Part shown: positions 19,285 to 28,222 of the stretch, piece by piece
Layout: every line of letters starts with the position of its first letter
Numbering within the stretch: position 1 is the first letter of the stretch
NCBI GenBank assembly: GCA_030849065.1
Contig: JASAON010001658.1
Location: 1-64,000 of the forward strand
DNA length: 64,000 nucleotides
Direction of reading: 5' to 3'
Source: Jaenimonas drosophilae
Taxonomy: Eukaryota > Euglenozoa > Kinetoplastea > Trypanosomatida > Trypanosomatidae
Position numbers and translations under genes: made by a program
Notes under the pieces: model-generated
The model's input: only the letters and a program-made list of their open reading frames with translations
What the model was told of the DNA's origin: nothing
The model's database searches: none

Positions 19285-19414
19285 GAGAGAACCATCATCA
19301 CCTGCTCTGCATCGCCCTGTACCACTACACCTCACCACAACTTATGCTTTTTCTCAACACACCAAGAGAGCTTCAGGTTCCTGAATGCAAGACTTGTCAT
19401 GGATATACGTCATT

Positions 19415-19445
19415 CCCCTGTTGTTGTTGTTGTTGTTGTTGTTAG
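19415..19445 (+). promoter_or_regulatory. Probable splice acceptor built on a GTT repeat
   Basis: CCCCT is followed by seven consecutive GTT triplets and AG at 19444-19445, 64 nt upstream of the ATG at 19510. It is the only strong acceptor-like signal in this gap. Confidence 0.5.
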
Positions 19446-19509
19446 AGCAGCGGAGTTGGCAACGATTCACCCTCGCGTGCTACTCCACACACGAAGATAT
19501 AGCTAAAAG

Positions 19510-20454
19510 ATGCAGCACACCGGCTGTTGGCGTGCCGTGCATGCCTTTGTGCGTGCGCCACACTACCGCAGTATTCCGAACTCCGGCACCAACGGCATCA
19601 TCGTGAACCGCGATGCGCTCAACCACCAATTCCGCGACTTCTATCGCGTTCTTCAGCAATCACCGCTCGTGGATAAGATTCACCTGATGGCGGAGCGGCC
19701 TGGGGTTGATTCGATGCGCGTGGCGGACCAGCTGGCCTGCGTCGGCCCCACCTTCCTCGGCATGCCGCTCTCCGGGCTCGAGGCACGCGCGTCGGAATTC
19801 ATGGAAACCATGCGCTACGTGCGTGGTGCGGGTGGCCCCTCCACCGTGGCGGCCTACTTGCAAGATAATGAGCAGTGCCGCTGCAGCAGTGGGGATATCG
19901 TCTGCCTGCCAACGGGCATCGCCGTGGGCCACGGCAGTCGAACCAACACCGTCGCTCATGGAATCCTGAAGGAGCTCTTTGAGGTGCCCGAGGGGCCGAT
20001 GCAGTTTCACATTGCGGCACTCGAGCAGGAGGCCGATGCACCGCCCTTGGGCGACTACTTTGGCTTTGCCGGCAACAACATTCTCTTGGCGGTGAAGGAC
20101 GAACACGGGCTGCTCGCCGTGGACCAACTTCAGCAGCACCAACAACGTCTTGGCCTCGCCATTGATGATACTACCATCGTCTATCTCGAGCCGGGCTGCA
20201 ACTTCTTTTCCTTCTACGGGGTGGACCACACCACCGACGTACTCGTGCAGAAGGGCTTCGAACGCTCCATGGATAGCCTCGCGGCGGCGGGCCTCAACCC
20301 CATACCCGTGCAGTGGTCCGAGATGGATAAGCTCGGCATCTCCATGCGCGCTGCGGTGCTGCCGCTGAAGTTCCTGCAGTCGGGCGTCGGAGGTTTGCTG
20401 CACAAGAGCAAGGGTCGAGGAGAGCGCTGGAAGGCCCACCAACTCCCCAAGTAG
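19510..20454 (+). CDS. DDAH/amidinotransferase-fold protein lacking the catalytic Cys (probable pseudoenzyme)
   Basis: The 314-aa protein starts with a basic, Arg-containing stretch (CWRAVHAFVRAPHYRS) that could be a mitochondrial presequence. The body resembles dimethylarginine dimethylaminohydrolase in segment order: GDIVCLPTGIAVGHGSRTN corresponds to the substrate-loop/GRTN region, EGPMQFHIAALEQEADA to the segment with the active-site His, and NNILLAVKDEHG to the following strand. Near the C-terminus, WSEMDKLGISMRAAVLPLKF aligns with the segment holding the nucleophilic Cys in DDAH, where this protein has Ala-Ala. Without that Cys, hydrolysis of methylarginines is not expected. A structural or binding role, for example in a mitochondrial complex, is possible but inferred. 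Confidence 0.72.
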   Translation: MQHTGCWRAVHAFVRAPHYRSIPNSGTNGIIVNRDALNHQFRDFYRVLQQSPLVDKIHLMAERPGVDSMRVADQLACVGPTFLGMPLSGLEARASEFMETMRYVRGAGGPSTVAAYLQDNEQCRCSSGDIVCLPTGIAVGHGSRTNTVAHGILKELFEVPEGPMQFHIAALEQEADAPPLGDYFGFAGNNILLAVKDEHGLLAVDQLQQHQQRLGLAIDDTTIVYLEPGCNFFSFYGVDHTTDVLVQKGFERSMDSLAAAGLNPIPVQWSEMDKLGISMRAAVLPLKFLQSGVGGLLHKSKGRGERWKAHQLPK

Positions 20455-20574
20455 GAGACACCTACAACACATCCATCACAGAAGCTGCACACACACACAC
20501 ACACACCATTAACTTCGTCATGTGGTTCATGGACCTACACGCTCACGCAGTTTTTTTGTGTCTTCATGGATGAA

Positions 20575-20604
20575 TTCTTCTTCTTCTTCTTTGGTTGTCT
20601 CTAG
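20575..20604 (+). promoter_or_regulatory. Probable spliced-leader acceptor of the 20627 gene
   Basis: A TTC/TCT repeat followed by TTTGGTTGTCTCTAG ends at 20604, 22 nt before the ATG at 20627. An upstream in-frame ATG at 20570 lies 5' of this site, so 20627 is the better start. Confidence 0.6.
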
Positions 20605-20626
20605 CCAACTCTGTGACGATTTCGCC

Positions 20627-22300
20627 ATGACCGAATTCGACGCAGCGACTTTTCAGCGCTGCAAGAAACATTTGTGGGGCAGCTTCCATGAGCACGCGCA
20701 GCCCAGTCGCACCTCCGCCGCCAACTTCCCCTCGCTGGAGATCCGCGTTGGTGGCGTCGAGGATGCCATTCTGAGACTATCCTCCTCCGACTGCCTCAAC
20801 GCCCTATTTCCCCACGTGGAGCTCCCACGTCTCGCTGCCTGCGCCCAACGGCTTCGATCGCCGACGGTGTTGGCGTCACTGTGGCAGTCCATGAAGCACA
20901 CAAGTATCATGTTGTACGAACCACACGTGAAGCAACACACCGTGGCGACGTCGATGGCAGTAAACTGGACCGTCTTCCACGCGGTGCTGCTCATCTTCAT
21001 GGCCGATGTGTTGGGCCTCCCCATGGACGAGACGTGCCTCCAGCCTCTACGCGCATCCATCGCACCGCCCTCTCGCATCTCCGTTGAGTTTGGCGGCGGC
21101 AAAGAAAATGAGCGTTGCCACTTCACCACGAAGGAGGGCCAGCCAGCCACCTCGACACCGCCGCGCGCAGCTCTCGGAGAGCGCGGCATCAACGATGGTT
21201 GGTCGCCAACAACGCCCGAGACACCGGCCGGCCAACGCATCGCCGTTGGCTCACCACGCGAGGATGAGGTCGTCAGCCCGGGTGTGCCAACATCGATCAT
21301 TAGTTGCAGCAGCAAATCATCGCCACCACCAAAGGCAAGCCGCCGCCACATGCGCGTTGATGAAGATGAGGACGCCGAACCTCCGTCCATCGAGACGGAA
21401 GCACGACCGACGATTGCCGCACCGTTGCTGCAACTTCCGTGCTGCTCGAGACAAACCAACGCAGCAGCTTCCACGCCACCAACAACAAGCACAACAACGC
21501 CAATGACGGTGTACCGCACTCGTGGTCGTGGCATAGGTGGACGTTCGCCGCTTCCCCCGGCGCCGGCCCCACGTCCCAAGGCGAGCGACGGCGTTGACGG
21601 TGATGGCCGACGTACGATTCCATTCCCGGTGGCGTGTGCCACCTCCACCAGCAGCAGCCATGCCCCAACAACACCCATCATCATCACGACCAGCGGTGGC
21701 TCGACGTACACGATCAACCAACAAGACGACCGCGATGAGCCCATGAAGGCCACGGCACCACCAGCGAGCGGCGGCAGTCCTGTGGCGACGATGCCTCGCG
21801 ATGAGCTGAGGAGTGAGCCACGTGCGGCCGACGACCTCCTCGCCGCGCGTGGCCCATCGCCGACGATGGTGGTCGAGCTCGACGACGGCGGCGCCATTCT
21901 CGGGGAGGAAGAGATGCTGCCATCGCACCCGCCATCTGTGGAGCCAAGCCGCGCGGATCGCCACCGCCATCGCCACCGACGCCACCACACACACTCGCAC
22001 ACGCGACATCGCCACCGCAGCTGCGATGGCAGCCACACAGGCAACGATAGCGTTGGCAGATGTGCCCCATCACGGGCGAGGGAGAGTGCGCTGGCCACCC
22101 CTCTCCGCGGATACCACCACCCTAAAAACACATCCTCCACGGATCGCGCGACGAGCACCACACGCGACAACGCCCCGCCGGCGCATTTATCGCAGCGCGC
22201 ACGCGTCCTGTCGAGCTCTCCGCACCGCGGCGGCCCCGCTTCTCCGCCGTGCGTGCCCATGACCCGCGTTAGCCCCATTTCACCGTGGCGCGCCGTCTGA
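20627..22300 (+). CDS. Unrecognised protein with folded N-terminus and long disordered His/Arg/Ser-rich tail
   Basis: The 557-aa protein starts at the ATG right after a strong pyrimidine-AG site. Residues of about 1-150 look folded and helical (FQRCKKHLWGSFHEH, DAILRLSSSDCLNALFPHVE, MAVNWTVFHAVLLIFMADVLGL). From about 150 the chain is low-complexity, rich in Ser, Thr, Pro and Ala. A striking His/Arg cluster of about 28 residues (DRHRHRHRRHHTHSHTRHRH) sits at about 442-470. I recognise no family. The opposite strand is open for 589 codons over nearly the same interval, but this follows from the GC-rich codon bias. The gene is supported by frame, codon use and acceptor signal. Confidence 0.75.
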   Translation: MTEFDAATFQRCKKHLWGSFHEHAQPSRTSAANFPSLEIRVGGVEDAILRLSSSDCLNALFPHVELPRLAACAQRLRSPTVLASLWQSMKHTSIMLYEPHVKQHTVATSMAVNWTVFHAVLLIFMADVLGLPMDETCLQPLRASIAPPSRISVEFGGGKENERCHFTTKEGQPATSTPPRAALGERGINDGWSPTTPETPAGQRIAVGSPREDEVVSPGVPTSIISCSSKSSPPPKASRRHMRVDEDEDAEPPSIETEARPTIAAPLLQLPCCSRQTNAAASTPPTTSTTTPMTVYRTRGRGIGGRSPLPPAPAPRPKASDGVDGDGRRTIPFPVACATSTSSSHAPTTPIIITTSGGSTYTINQQDDRDEPMKATAPPASGGSPVATMPRDELRSEPRAADDLLAARGPSPTMVVELDDGGAILGEEEMLPSHPPSVEPSRADRHRHRHRRHHTHSHTRHRHRSCDGSHTGNDSVGRCAPSRARESALATPLRGYHHPKNTSSTDRATSTTRDNAPPAHLSQRARVLSSSPHRGGPASPPCVPMTRVSPISPWRAV

Positions 22301-22657
22301 GATGATTGATGATGGTTGCACCACCACACCAACATCACTGCGTCGTTCATGTGTTGATGAGCCAACGCGCTCACGTGTCGTTTGCCATGTTGCTCTTCTT
22401 GTACGCGAGCCATTTGTACCATTTACCATTCACACTTTCTTCTGCTTCCGAGACACTCGCACAGCAACCTTCATCATGATTGTTGTGGGAGGATTGTTTC
22501 ACTGTTGTACCGTCAATGATGCACCTTCTTGGGCCTACGCACGACATGGTGTAACCGATGACATCCGTCTCAACGCCTTCATTCCATGCATCATCATCTC
22601 CGCCATTCTTCATCTCTGCTTCTCATGGTTGTGTAGCGTGTATAGGGAGGAGCATCG
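22301..22657 (+). other. Intergenic region without a supportable gene
   Basis: The 357-nt gap carries T/C-rich stretches (for example around 22430-22450 and 22610-22640) that may serve for polyadenylation of the upstream mRNA and trans-splicing of the next. A frame open from 22302 runs out of phase into the next gene and has no family features, so I do not call it. Confidence 0.4.
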
Positions 22658-23524
22658 ATGCTGGCAAAGAGCTCCATGTGTTGCTGGCGATGGAGGAGTA
22701 GCGCGAGCGTAGGTCCCTGTGCGACGCAGCGACGCCACATCCGCACGGTTATTCCGCCACGTCCGGCCGTCACAACGCTCGTCTATCTCGACGGAATTGG
22801 CCGCGCCGTGCGCAACGGTGTTGAGACGGACCTCTCCTTGATTAGAACGCGCGAGAACAAGTTCTATCTCCAGCGGGTGCTGCCCGGCGGGGAGGTGGTG
22901 CGGTGGCTGGCGCCCGGCCTTGACTACCTGAAGCACGTCACCAACTTTGAGACGTACACCCTCAACGATATGGACGAAAACGGTGGGGTTATTATCCCGG
23001 CCGACGTCATCCCGACCGCGTCCAACGACCCGCCGGGCTTTCAGGATGCGGTGTATTACATCCGCCGCTTGGAGGCGGGGGAGAAATTCACGCGCAAAGA
23101 CCGACGTCGGTGGCATCGACGCCTGCACGCGCACTGGCAGGAGAGCCCGGACAAGTATACGTCGCACATCCTGGGCACCTACGGCACCGCCTTCTTGGTG
23201 GTGCTGTGGCTCGTTGTGCGTGGTTTTCACAGCATCAAGAATGAAAAGCCGTTCTGGGATATGAACGTCTACGCCAAGACCGACGCGGATCTCGAGCGGA
23301 CGAACCCGTGGAAGCGGCTGAAGGAGTTCTCTGAGCGCCACCCCGAGCACGAGACCCTCAACACAGGCATCGTCCTTCGCTCTCCCGGTCAGGCGGCCTA
23401 CTCCAGCGCACGTGCGGAGCTGCGCGAGACCGACTTCACCGACCCGCACTTTCACAGCGAGTTTTGGTGGAAGATGCGCCACTGCCGCTACTACGGGCAC
23501 TGGCCAAAGGGTCTCACGGAGTAG
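22658..23524 (+). CDS. Probable mitochondrial single-pass membrane protein, unrecognised
   Basis: The 288-aa protein begins with a Cys/Arg/Ser-rich stretch and QRRHIRTVIPPRP, which resembles a mitochondrial presequence. One hydrophobic segment, GTYGTAFLVVLWLVVRGF at about 174-191, could span the inner membrane. The C-terminal part is hydrophilic and rich in aromatic and His residues (HFHSEFWWKMRHCRYYGHW). Size, single TM and terminal aromatics resemble accessory subunits of respiratory complexes in kinetoplastids, but I cannot assign a specific subunit. The start is the only ATG near the beginning of the folded part. Confidence 0.7.
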   Translation: MLAKSSMCCWRWRSSASVGPCATQRRHIRTVIPPRPAVTTLVYLDGIGRAVRNGVETDLSLIRTRENKFYLQRVLPGGEVVRWLAPGLDYLKHVTNFETYTLNDMDENGGVIIPADVIPTASNDPPGFQDAVYYIRRLEAGEKFTRKDRRRWHRRLHAHWQESPDKYTSHILGTYGTAFLVVLWLVVRGFHSIKNEKPFWDMNVYAKTDADLERTNPWKRLKEFSERHPEHETLNTGIVLRSPGQAAYSSARAELRETDFTDPHFHSEFWWKMRHCRYYGHWPKGLTE

Positions 23525-23696
23525 CGACGAGCGATGATGGCCACCATCATTCATCTAGTGTGCTTTATGATGTGCATCCGCCGTAGTGTCTGTGCTGCCT
23601 AGTGACGAATCATCTACTCCTTTTATTGTACGAACGCAACCAATCTTGTGTGCGCACTTCTTCGCTCTCTTTGTTTCCGTGCAGCTGTTTGGGTGA

Positions 23697-23981
23697 ATGA
23701 GTGTAGCACACACACAAGGATCAGCCGTGGCAGATCCTCCGTCGTCACGTACCGCGCTGGCATTGGCTGAGACTTGCACAACCACGAAGATGGACGAGGT
23801 AAGTCCGATGCAGCTGGAGTGTTTGGCCGCCATCGCCGACTTGGTGGGCTCTCCTCTGCGCAAGACGCAGGCCCATGCGCCACATCCGTCTCTCCTCATG
23901 GCGATGGAGCTACTTCAGCGAGGGTTGGATCCAGATCGAGTCGTCGAGCTCATCCATGCTCGTATCGATTGCGGGGCATAA
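23697..23981 (+). CDS. MZT1: MOZART1-like gamma-tubulin complex micropeptide
   Basis: This 94-aa ORF follows a TTCTTCGCTCTCTTTGTTTCCGTGCAG-type acceptor (AG near 23683). The N-terminal 30 residues are Ser/Ala/Thr-rich. Residues of about 36-92 read as three short helices: MQLECLAAIADLVG, HPSLLMAMELLQRGLDP and DRVVELIHARI. In MOZART1 the corresponding pattern is a helix, then a helix ending in G-hydrophobic-N/D-P-E/D, then a helix with a V-I/L-x-E/R-L-type face. MOZART1 binds the N-terminal regions of gamma-tubulin complex proteins and supports microtubule nucleation. The match is in pattern and length; the gene is small, so this needs a profile search. Alternative: an unrelated small helical protein. 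Confidence 0.6.
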   Translation: MSVAHTQGSAVADPPSSRTALALAETCTTTKMDEVSPMQLECLAAIADLVGSPLRKTQAHAPHPSLLMAMELLQRGLDPDRVVELIHARIDCGA

Positions 23982-24205
23982 CGGCGACCACACAGGATTA
24001 TGTGTATCCCGCACCTCTTCTTGTTGCTTGTGAGGCATGGTCCTACCAGCCTTCTCATCCATCTTCTCTTGCCACTCCATGCTGCTGCCTCCTCCTCTTC
24101 ATGTTTCATCTCTTACTCGTCCCCAACAAACACATACACATCGCCAAGGTTTGCTACTCACTCTTTATCAGCCCTTCATCTTTCTTGTGCGATTCCAGAA
24201 CAGCC

Positions 24206-25018
24206 ATGGCTTCTCCGGCAATCTTTCAGAAAGTTCTTACTGGCAAAGTGGCCATCGTGACGGGAAGCACGACGGGCATCGGCGTCGGCATCGCCAAGCG
24301 TCTGGCGGAGGCTGGGGCAGATGTGGTGCTCAACGCGCGCGAAAAGGAGCCACAGGGTCTGAGCGCGCTGCTGAAGGAGGTGAAGGCCTTTGGCACACGC
24401 GTGGAGTACTGCGCGGCAGACATGTCTCGTCGCGAGGAGCTCGTCAGTCTCGCCCGCACCGTTGAGAAGGACATGGGCAAAGTTGATATTCTCGTGAATA
24501 ACGCTGGCATTCAGCACGTGTGCGAGTTCGTGAAGTTCCCACGTGAGATGTGGGACGCCATCTTGGCCATCAACCTTACCGCACCCTTCGTTCTCATGCA
24601 GGAAACAATCCCCGGTATGCGCGAGCGTGGCTTCGGTCGCGTCATCAACGTGGCCTCCGTCCAGGGCCTCGTGAGCTCTAAGCACAAGTGCGCCTACAAC
24701 TCAGCGAAGCACGGCTTGATTGGACTCACCAAGTCCGTCGCGCTGGACCTCGCCCGCGAGAACGTGACGGTGAACGCCATTTGCCCCGGCTACGTCTGGA
24801 CCCCACTCGTTGAGAAATCCGTCACGGAGGACGCCAACGCCAACTTCAATGGCAACATCAACGCCGCGCTGGAGGCGATGCTCGAGGATAAGATGCCGTC
24901 ACTCAAGATGGTGCGCCCGGAGGCTCTTGGAGATGCCGCCGTCTTCCTCTCCAGCCCCGCTGCGGAGGAAATGCGCGGGACGACCATCACAATCGATGGC
25001 GGTTGGGTGGCCCGATGA
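24206..25018 (+). CDS. BDH: D-3-hydroxybutyrate dehydrogenase (short-chain dehydrogenase)
   Basis: The 270-aa protein starts at the ATG at 24206; the frame is open upstream without a credible ATG. It is a classical SDR with the NAD-binding motif TGSTTGIG at 19-26, NNAG at 98-101 and the catalytic YNSAK at 164-168. NVASVQGL carries the catalytic Ser. NNAGIQHV, the WDAILAINL segment and CPGYVWTPLVEKSV are typical of bacterial-type 3-hydroxybutyrate dehydrogenases, which interconvert D-3-hydroxybutyrate and acetoacetate with NAD. The length equals the usual 255-270 aa. Specificity within the SDR family is inferred from these family-specific segments. Confidence 0.9.
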   Translation: MASPAIFQKVLTGKVAIVTGSTTGIGVGIAKRLAEAGADVVLNAREKEPQGLSALLKEVKAFGTRVEYCAADMSRREELVSLARTVEKDMGKVDILVNNAGIQHVCEFVKFPREMWDAILAINLTAPFVLMQETIPGMRERGFGRVINVASVQGLVSSKHKCAYNSAKHGLIGLTKSVALDLARENVTVNAICPGYVWTPLVEKSVTEDANANFNGNINAALEAMLEDKMPSLKMVRPEALGDAAVFLSSPAAEEMRGTTITIDGGWVAR

Positions 25019-25541
25019 GTGCAGCACGCGCTACAGCGTCGAGCTGGTCGGGTAGGCCTTCTTGATACATCTGTGTCTGCATATCCGTTGTTTTCGTAGC
25101 AATTGACGAAGGAAGGAGTCGCAGAGGCTACTTTGCGTCTTTGGTGGTGGTGTTTGTGCGCCGTGTGCGGCACTTGTTCGTGTCTGTTTGGTGTGCAACC
25201 ACACCGTGGAGGCCAAGACTGTTTCGTGTTGCATACCGCTGCAATGACCTCTCACGCCTTACCGTTTCGGTTAGCTATTTTTTTTTCTTTTTTGTTGGTT
25301 GTTTTCTTGCGTCCTCTTTCTCTTGCGCTGCTCCATCGTCCCTCATCACGATGGTGCCCACAAAACCCCGTCACTGCCTCGGCAGTCATCCACTGTGAAA
25401 GTGTGTTTTGAGAATCAAAGATGGGAGCGCGAGTACATTGCGTCACCTCTTCACGTTCTTCTTGTTGTTGCAAAATGTTGTGTTGTAGGCCGGCGACGGG
25501 AGATTGTCAATCGTTTCGTCTCTCTTTTCTTCTAGTTCGGC
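25019..25541 (+). other. Intergenic region, T-rich, with splice acceptor
   Basis: The 523-nt gap has no supportable coding frame. It contains a T-rich tract at about 25270-25330 and a strong acceptor TCGTTTCGTCTCTCTTTTCTTCTAG at 25511-25535, only 6 nt before the next ATG. The length would allow a small structured RNA, but I see no tRNA or snoRNA boxes. Confidence 0.4.
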
Positions 25542-27329
25542 ATGCCACGATCGGCCTCGCGTCTGTCGCGATGGATGCGACGCGGTGCGTGGGCAACAGC
25601 TGCGGTGGGCGGCGCTGCGGCGGCCGTGGAGTATTCCACCGACTCCTCACTCTCGCGTTCGCTCAGGGCCATCATCACATTTGCTGACATCGCGTGGAAG
25701 TACAAGAATCGCTCGCCAGAGAATCTGGACGAGATGCAGGAGCTCCACCGCGGTGCTGCGCAGAAGGTTCTGCACGTGTGCCTCCGCAATGAAGGCCTCT
25801 ACATCAAACTGGGCCAGGGACTTAACGCCATGAGCCACGTCCTCCCGCGTGAATACACGCAAACCCTCAGCGTCCTGCTGGACAACGCCCCTCCGGTGCC
25901 ACTGGCAGAGATCGAGGCCATCATTTATCGCGAGACGGGTAGGAGTGTGGGGGAGCTCTTTGAACGCTTCGATCCTACCCCGGTGGCGTCGGCCTCCATC
26001 GCCCAGGTTCATCGTGCGTGGCTGCGTGGTTCTGACGGCGGTCCATCGATTCCTGTCGCGGTGAAGGTGCAGAAGCCCTGCATCTCCACCCAATCTCGCT
26101 GGGATGTGCGCACGTACCAGTTCCTCTCCATCATGGTGGAGAAGCTCTTCGGCCTGCCCACGGGCTGGTCGCGAAGGACGGTCGTGGACGGCCTCAACCG
26201 CGAGATGGACTTCACGATCGAGGCCGCCAACGCCGCTCGTGTCAAGGCCAACTTTGCCGACAACCCCAGCATCTACGTCCCCACCATCCTGCACTCCTTC
26301 ACCACACCAAAACTTCTTGTGATGGAATGGATTGAGGGAACGAAGCTCCTCGAGGTGGAAAAGATCCGCTCCCAATACAACCAAGCAAAGGTGCTGAAGA
26401 CGCTCTTCGACGCCGTCGGCGACATGATGTTCAAGCACGGCTTCGTCCACTGCGACCCTCACGCGGCCAACATCCTGGTTCGTCCACGACGTGGCGGCGC
26501 GTCCCGCCCAGGCTCCTTTGAGGTGGTCCTCCTGGACTTTGGCCTCTGCGTGCCCGAGACGGAACGCTTTCGACTGCAGTACGCCCTCCTCTTCAAGAGC
26601 CTCTTCAACCATGACATAAACACCTTGCGACGCATCGTCCACGACTGGGGAATTGCCGACGCCGAAGTCTTCGCATCGGTCCAATTGCAAAAACCGCTCG
26701 CCTCCATCAAGGATGGGAAGTACGACGAGGTCACTCGCGAGGAGGTCCGAGCGATGCAGCGGGCGGCCCATGCACGCATCAAGGATATGCTGATGGATCA
26801 GTCGCGAATACCTCGGGAGCTGCCACTGGTGGGACGCGGGATTGATATTCTCCGCGGTATCAACCGACTCTACGATTCTCCTGTTAATCGGCTAAACATG
26901 TTCGTCAGCAAAGCCGTGAAGCACCTGGGCCCGCTCTCCGATTATGACAGCGTTGACCGCTATCTTGACATGGTCCAGCAAGTCGTGAAGGAGAACGGGG
27001 GTGGCACGGGTGGTTCCACGGCACCGATGGAGAGTGTGTTTGACGATGCTTCGACCCAGATGATGCGAGAGCAGTCACTCGCCATCAAGTTCATGGAGGA
27101 GGAGCAGCGCCACCGCACTCTTGGCCCTCGCATTGCCTCCACTTACCATCAGGGAATCTTCTATTGCACGCTCTTCGCATTTGACTGCATGCACACCGCG
27201 ATCCATTGGTATAACACGGTTCTGGATCTTGTGTTGCCACGAAAACTCCTCCTCCGATGGAAGGCCCGATCACTGGATGACCGAATTACAGAGCGCTTCT
27301 CTCCCGACGAGATGGCGGCGTCAAGCTAA
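25542..27329 (+). CDS. ADCK1: ABC1/UbiB-family atypical kinase, ADCK1-like
   Basis: The 595-aa protein has an Arg-rich N-terminus followed by a short hydrophobic Ala/Gly stretch, suggesting mitochondrial targeting and a membrane anchor. Family hallmarks are present in order: the KLGQ motif at 89-92, the Ala-rich loop replacement VASASIAQVH, the ATP-binding Lys in VAVKVQKP, HCDPHAAN at 303-310 and DFGLC at 332-336. The family controls coenzyme Q synthesis (COQ8) or mitochondrial lipid and cristae homeostasis (ADCK1, ADCK5, yeast MCP2). ILVRPRRGG followed by a DFG segment and the C-terminal layout favour the ADCK1/5 branch over COQ8. Branch assignment is less certain than family. Confidence 0.9.
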   Translation: MPRSASRLSRWMRRGAWATAAVGGAAAAVEYSTDSSLSRSLRAIITFADIAWKYKNRSPENLDEMQELHRGAAQKVLHVCLRNEGLYIKLGQGLNAMSHVLPREYTQTLSVLLDNAPPVPLAEIEAIIYRETGRSVGELFERFDPTPVASASIAQVHRAWLRGSDGGPSIPVAVKVQKPCISTQSRWDVRTYQFLSIMVEKLFGLPTGWSRRTVVDGLNREMDFTIEAANAARVKANFADNPSIYVPTILHSFTTPKLLVMEWIEGTKLLEVEKIRSQYNQAKVLKTLFDAVGDMMFKHGFVHCDPHAANILVRPRRGGASRPGSFEVVLLDFGLCVPETERFRLQYALLFKSLFNHDINTLRRIVHDWGIADAEVFASVQLQKPLASIKDGKYDEVTREEVRAMQRAAHARIKDMLMDQSRIPRELPLVGRGIDILRGINRLYDSPVNRLNMFVSKAVKHLGPLSDYDSVDRYLDMVQQVVKENGGGTGGSTAPMESVFDDASTQMMREQSLAIKFMEEEQRHRTLGPRIASTYHQGIFYCTLFAFDCMHTAIHWYNTVLDLVLPRKLLLRWKARSLDDRITERFSPDEMAASS

Positions 27330-27569
27330 GAACGAACGCTGTGGAGGTGTACCTTTGATTCTTTGTTTGTTTTCTTCACACACGAACGTTTGCGGACACA
27401 TTCCTTCCATCTTTGTGCGGCATGTCTGTGCATCTGTCACCTCTCTTCCCACAGTGTGTGTGTGCGGGATTCTGTGCATGTTGGATACTCCCAAGCAAGT
27501 CCGCTTCCTCTTTATTGGCTCTTACATCTTCTCTTTTTGGGTAGCAGTGGTAGTGCAGAACTGAATCCC

Positions 27570-28037
27570 ATGGCACGAGTTGGTGGAATCAAACACAAGG
27601 AAAGTGCCAAGTCACAGTCACACATCAAGCGGCGACGCGTGGAGGCACCGGCTGAAGGTGAAGGCAGCAACACTACGCCTTCACTTCTGGATGCGGAGAC
27701 CTCGGCGGATAAGAAGGAAGTTGAAACACCAGTGCCCGACACAAAGTCCATCGACAACAGCAACTCTTCAGAAAACAGTAGCAGCGATGACGACGACGAT
27801 GACATTGAACGGGAACAGGCACGACTTGCACAGCTTCGAGCAAAACAAAGTGCTGGTGCATCATCTGCTGATCAACCAAACTCTGGCTACAACCACGACG
27901 TGCTCTTTCGTCGCGCCGACTGGAGGCGAGGACAGCAGAGTGGACGGCAAGGAGAGCTCCAAAAGTGGAAGGCCGTGCAAAACAACCTTCAGAAGTCCGA
28001 CGGCTATCAATACTTCATGAAGAAGCACTTCAAGTGA
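27570..28037 (+). CDS. CWC15: Cwc15/Cwf15-like spliceosome component
   Basis: The 155-aa protein starts at the ATG at 27570, after a CTTTTTGGGTAG-like acceptor; the frame is open upstream through non-ATG codons. It has a basic N-terminus (KRRRVEAP), a central acidic Ser/Asp run DDDDDDIEREQARLAQLRAK and a C-terminal end HDVLFRRADWRR, then DGYQYFMKKHFK. In Cwc15 an acidic stretch is likewise followed by a helix, then D-D-V-V/L-F-K/R and a terminal F-x-x-K-F-M-x-K-hydrophobic-K. Cwc15 belongs to the Prp19-related core of activated spliceosomes, which kinetoplastids use mainly for trans-splicing. It is shorter than the roughly 230-aa animal protein, and the N-terminal conserved part is weak. Confidence 0.68.
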   Translation: MARVGGIKHKESAKSQSHIKRRRVEAPAEGEGSNTTPSLLDAETSADKKEVETPVPDTKSIDNSNSSENSSSDDDDDDIEREQARLAQLRAKQSAGASSADQPNSGYNHDVLFRRADWRRGQQSGRQGELQKWKAVQNNLQKSDGYQYFMKKHFK

Positions 28038-28222
28038 GAAGACTTGCTTTTGCGATATGATCGTCATCACTTGAACAAGAACAACAACAACAACCATATT
28101 CGTTTCGTATTCCAAACAACAATTTGACACAAGAGCTGTCGGAACCATTCCTTAGTGTGTTGCTTCCTTCATGACTTTTCTTCTCGTCTACAAGTTGGTA
28201 GTTTCTCTTTCACCTACACACA

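Noticed and set aside
20653..22422. 589-codon open frame on the minus strand
   Set aside because: It mirrors the + strand gene at 20627; strong GC-ending codon bias keeps the antisense frame open. The translation is low-complexity and no minus-strand gene exists elsewhere in the window.
22302..22712. 136-codon frame overlapping the start of the 22658 gene
   Set aside because: It begins within the spacer and runs out of phase into a better supported gene; composition is spacer-like.
25103..25411. Short + strand frames between the dehydrogenase and the kinase
   Set aside because: They begin at non-ATG codons, are Cys/Trp/Phe-rich as expected of T-rich spacer DNA, and have no family features.
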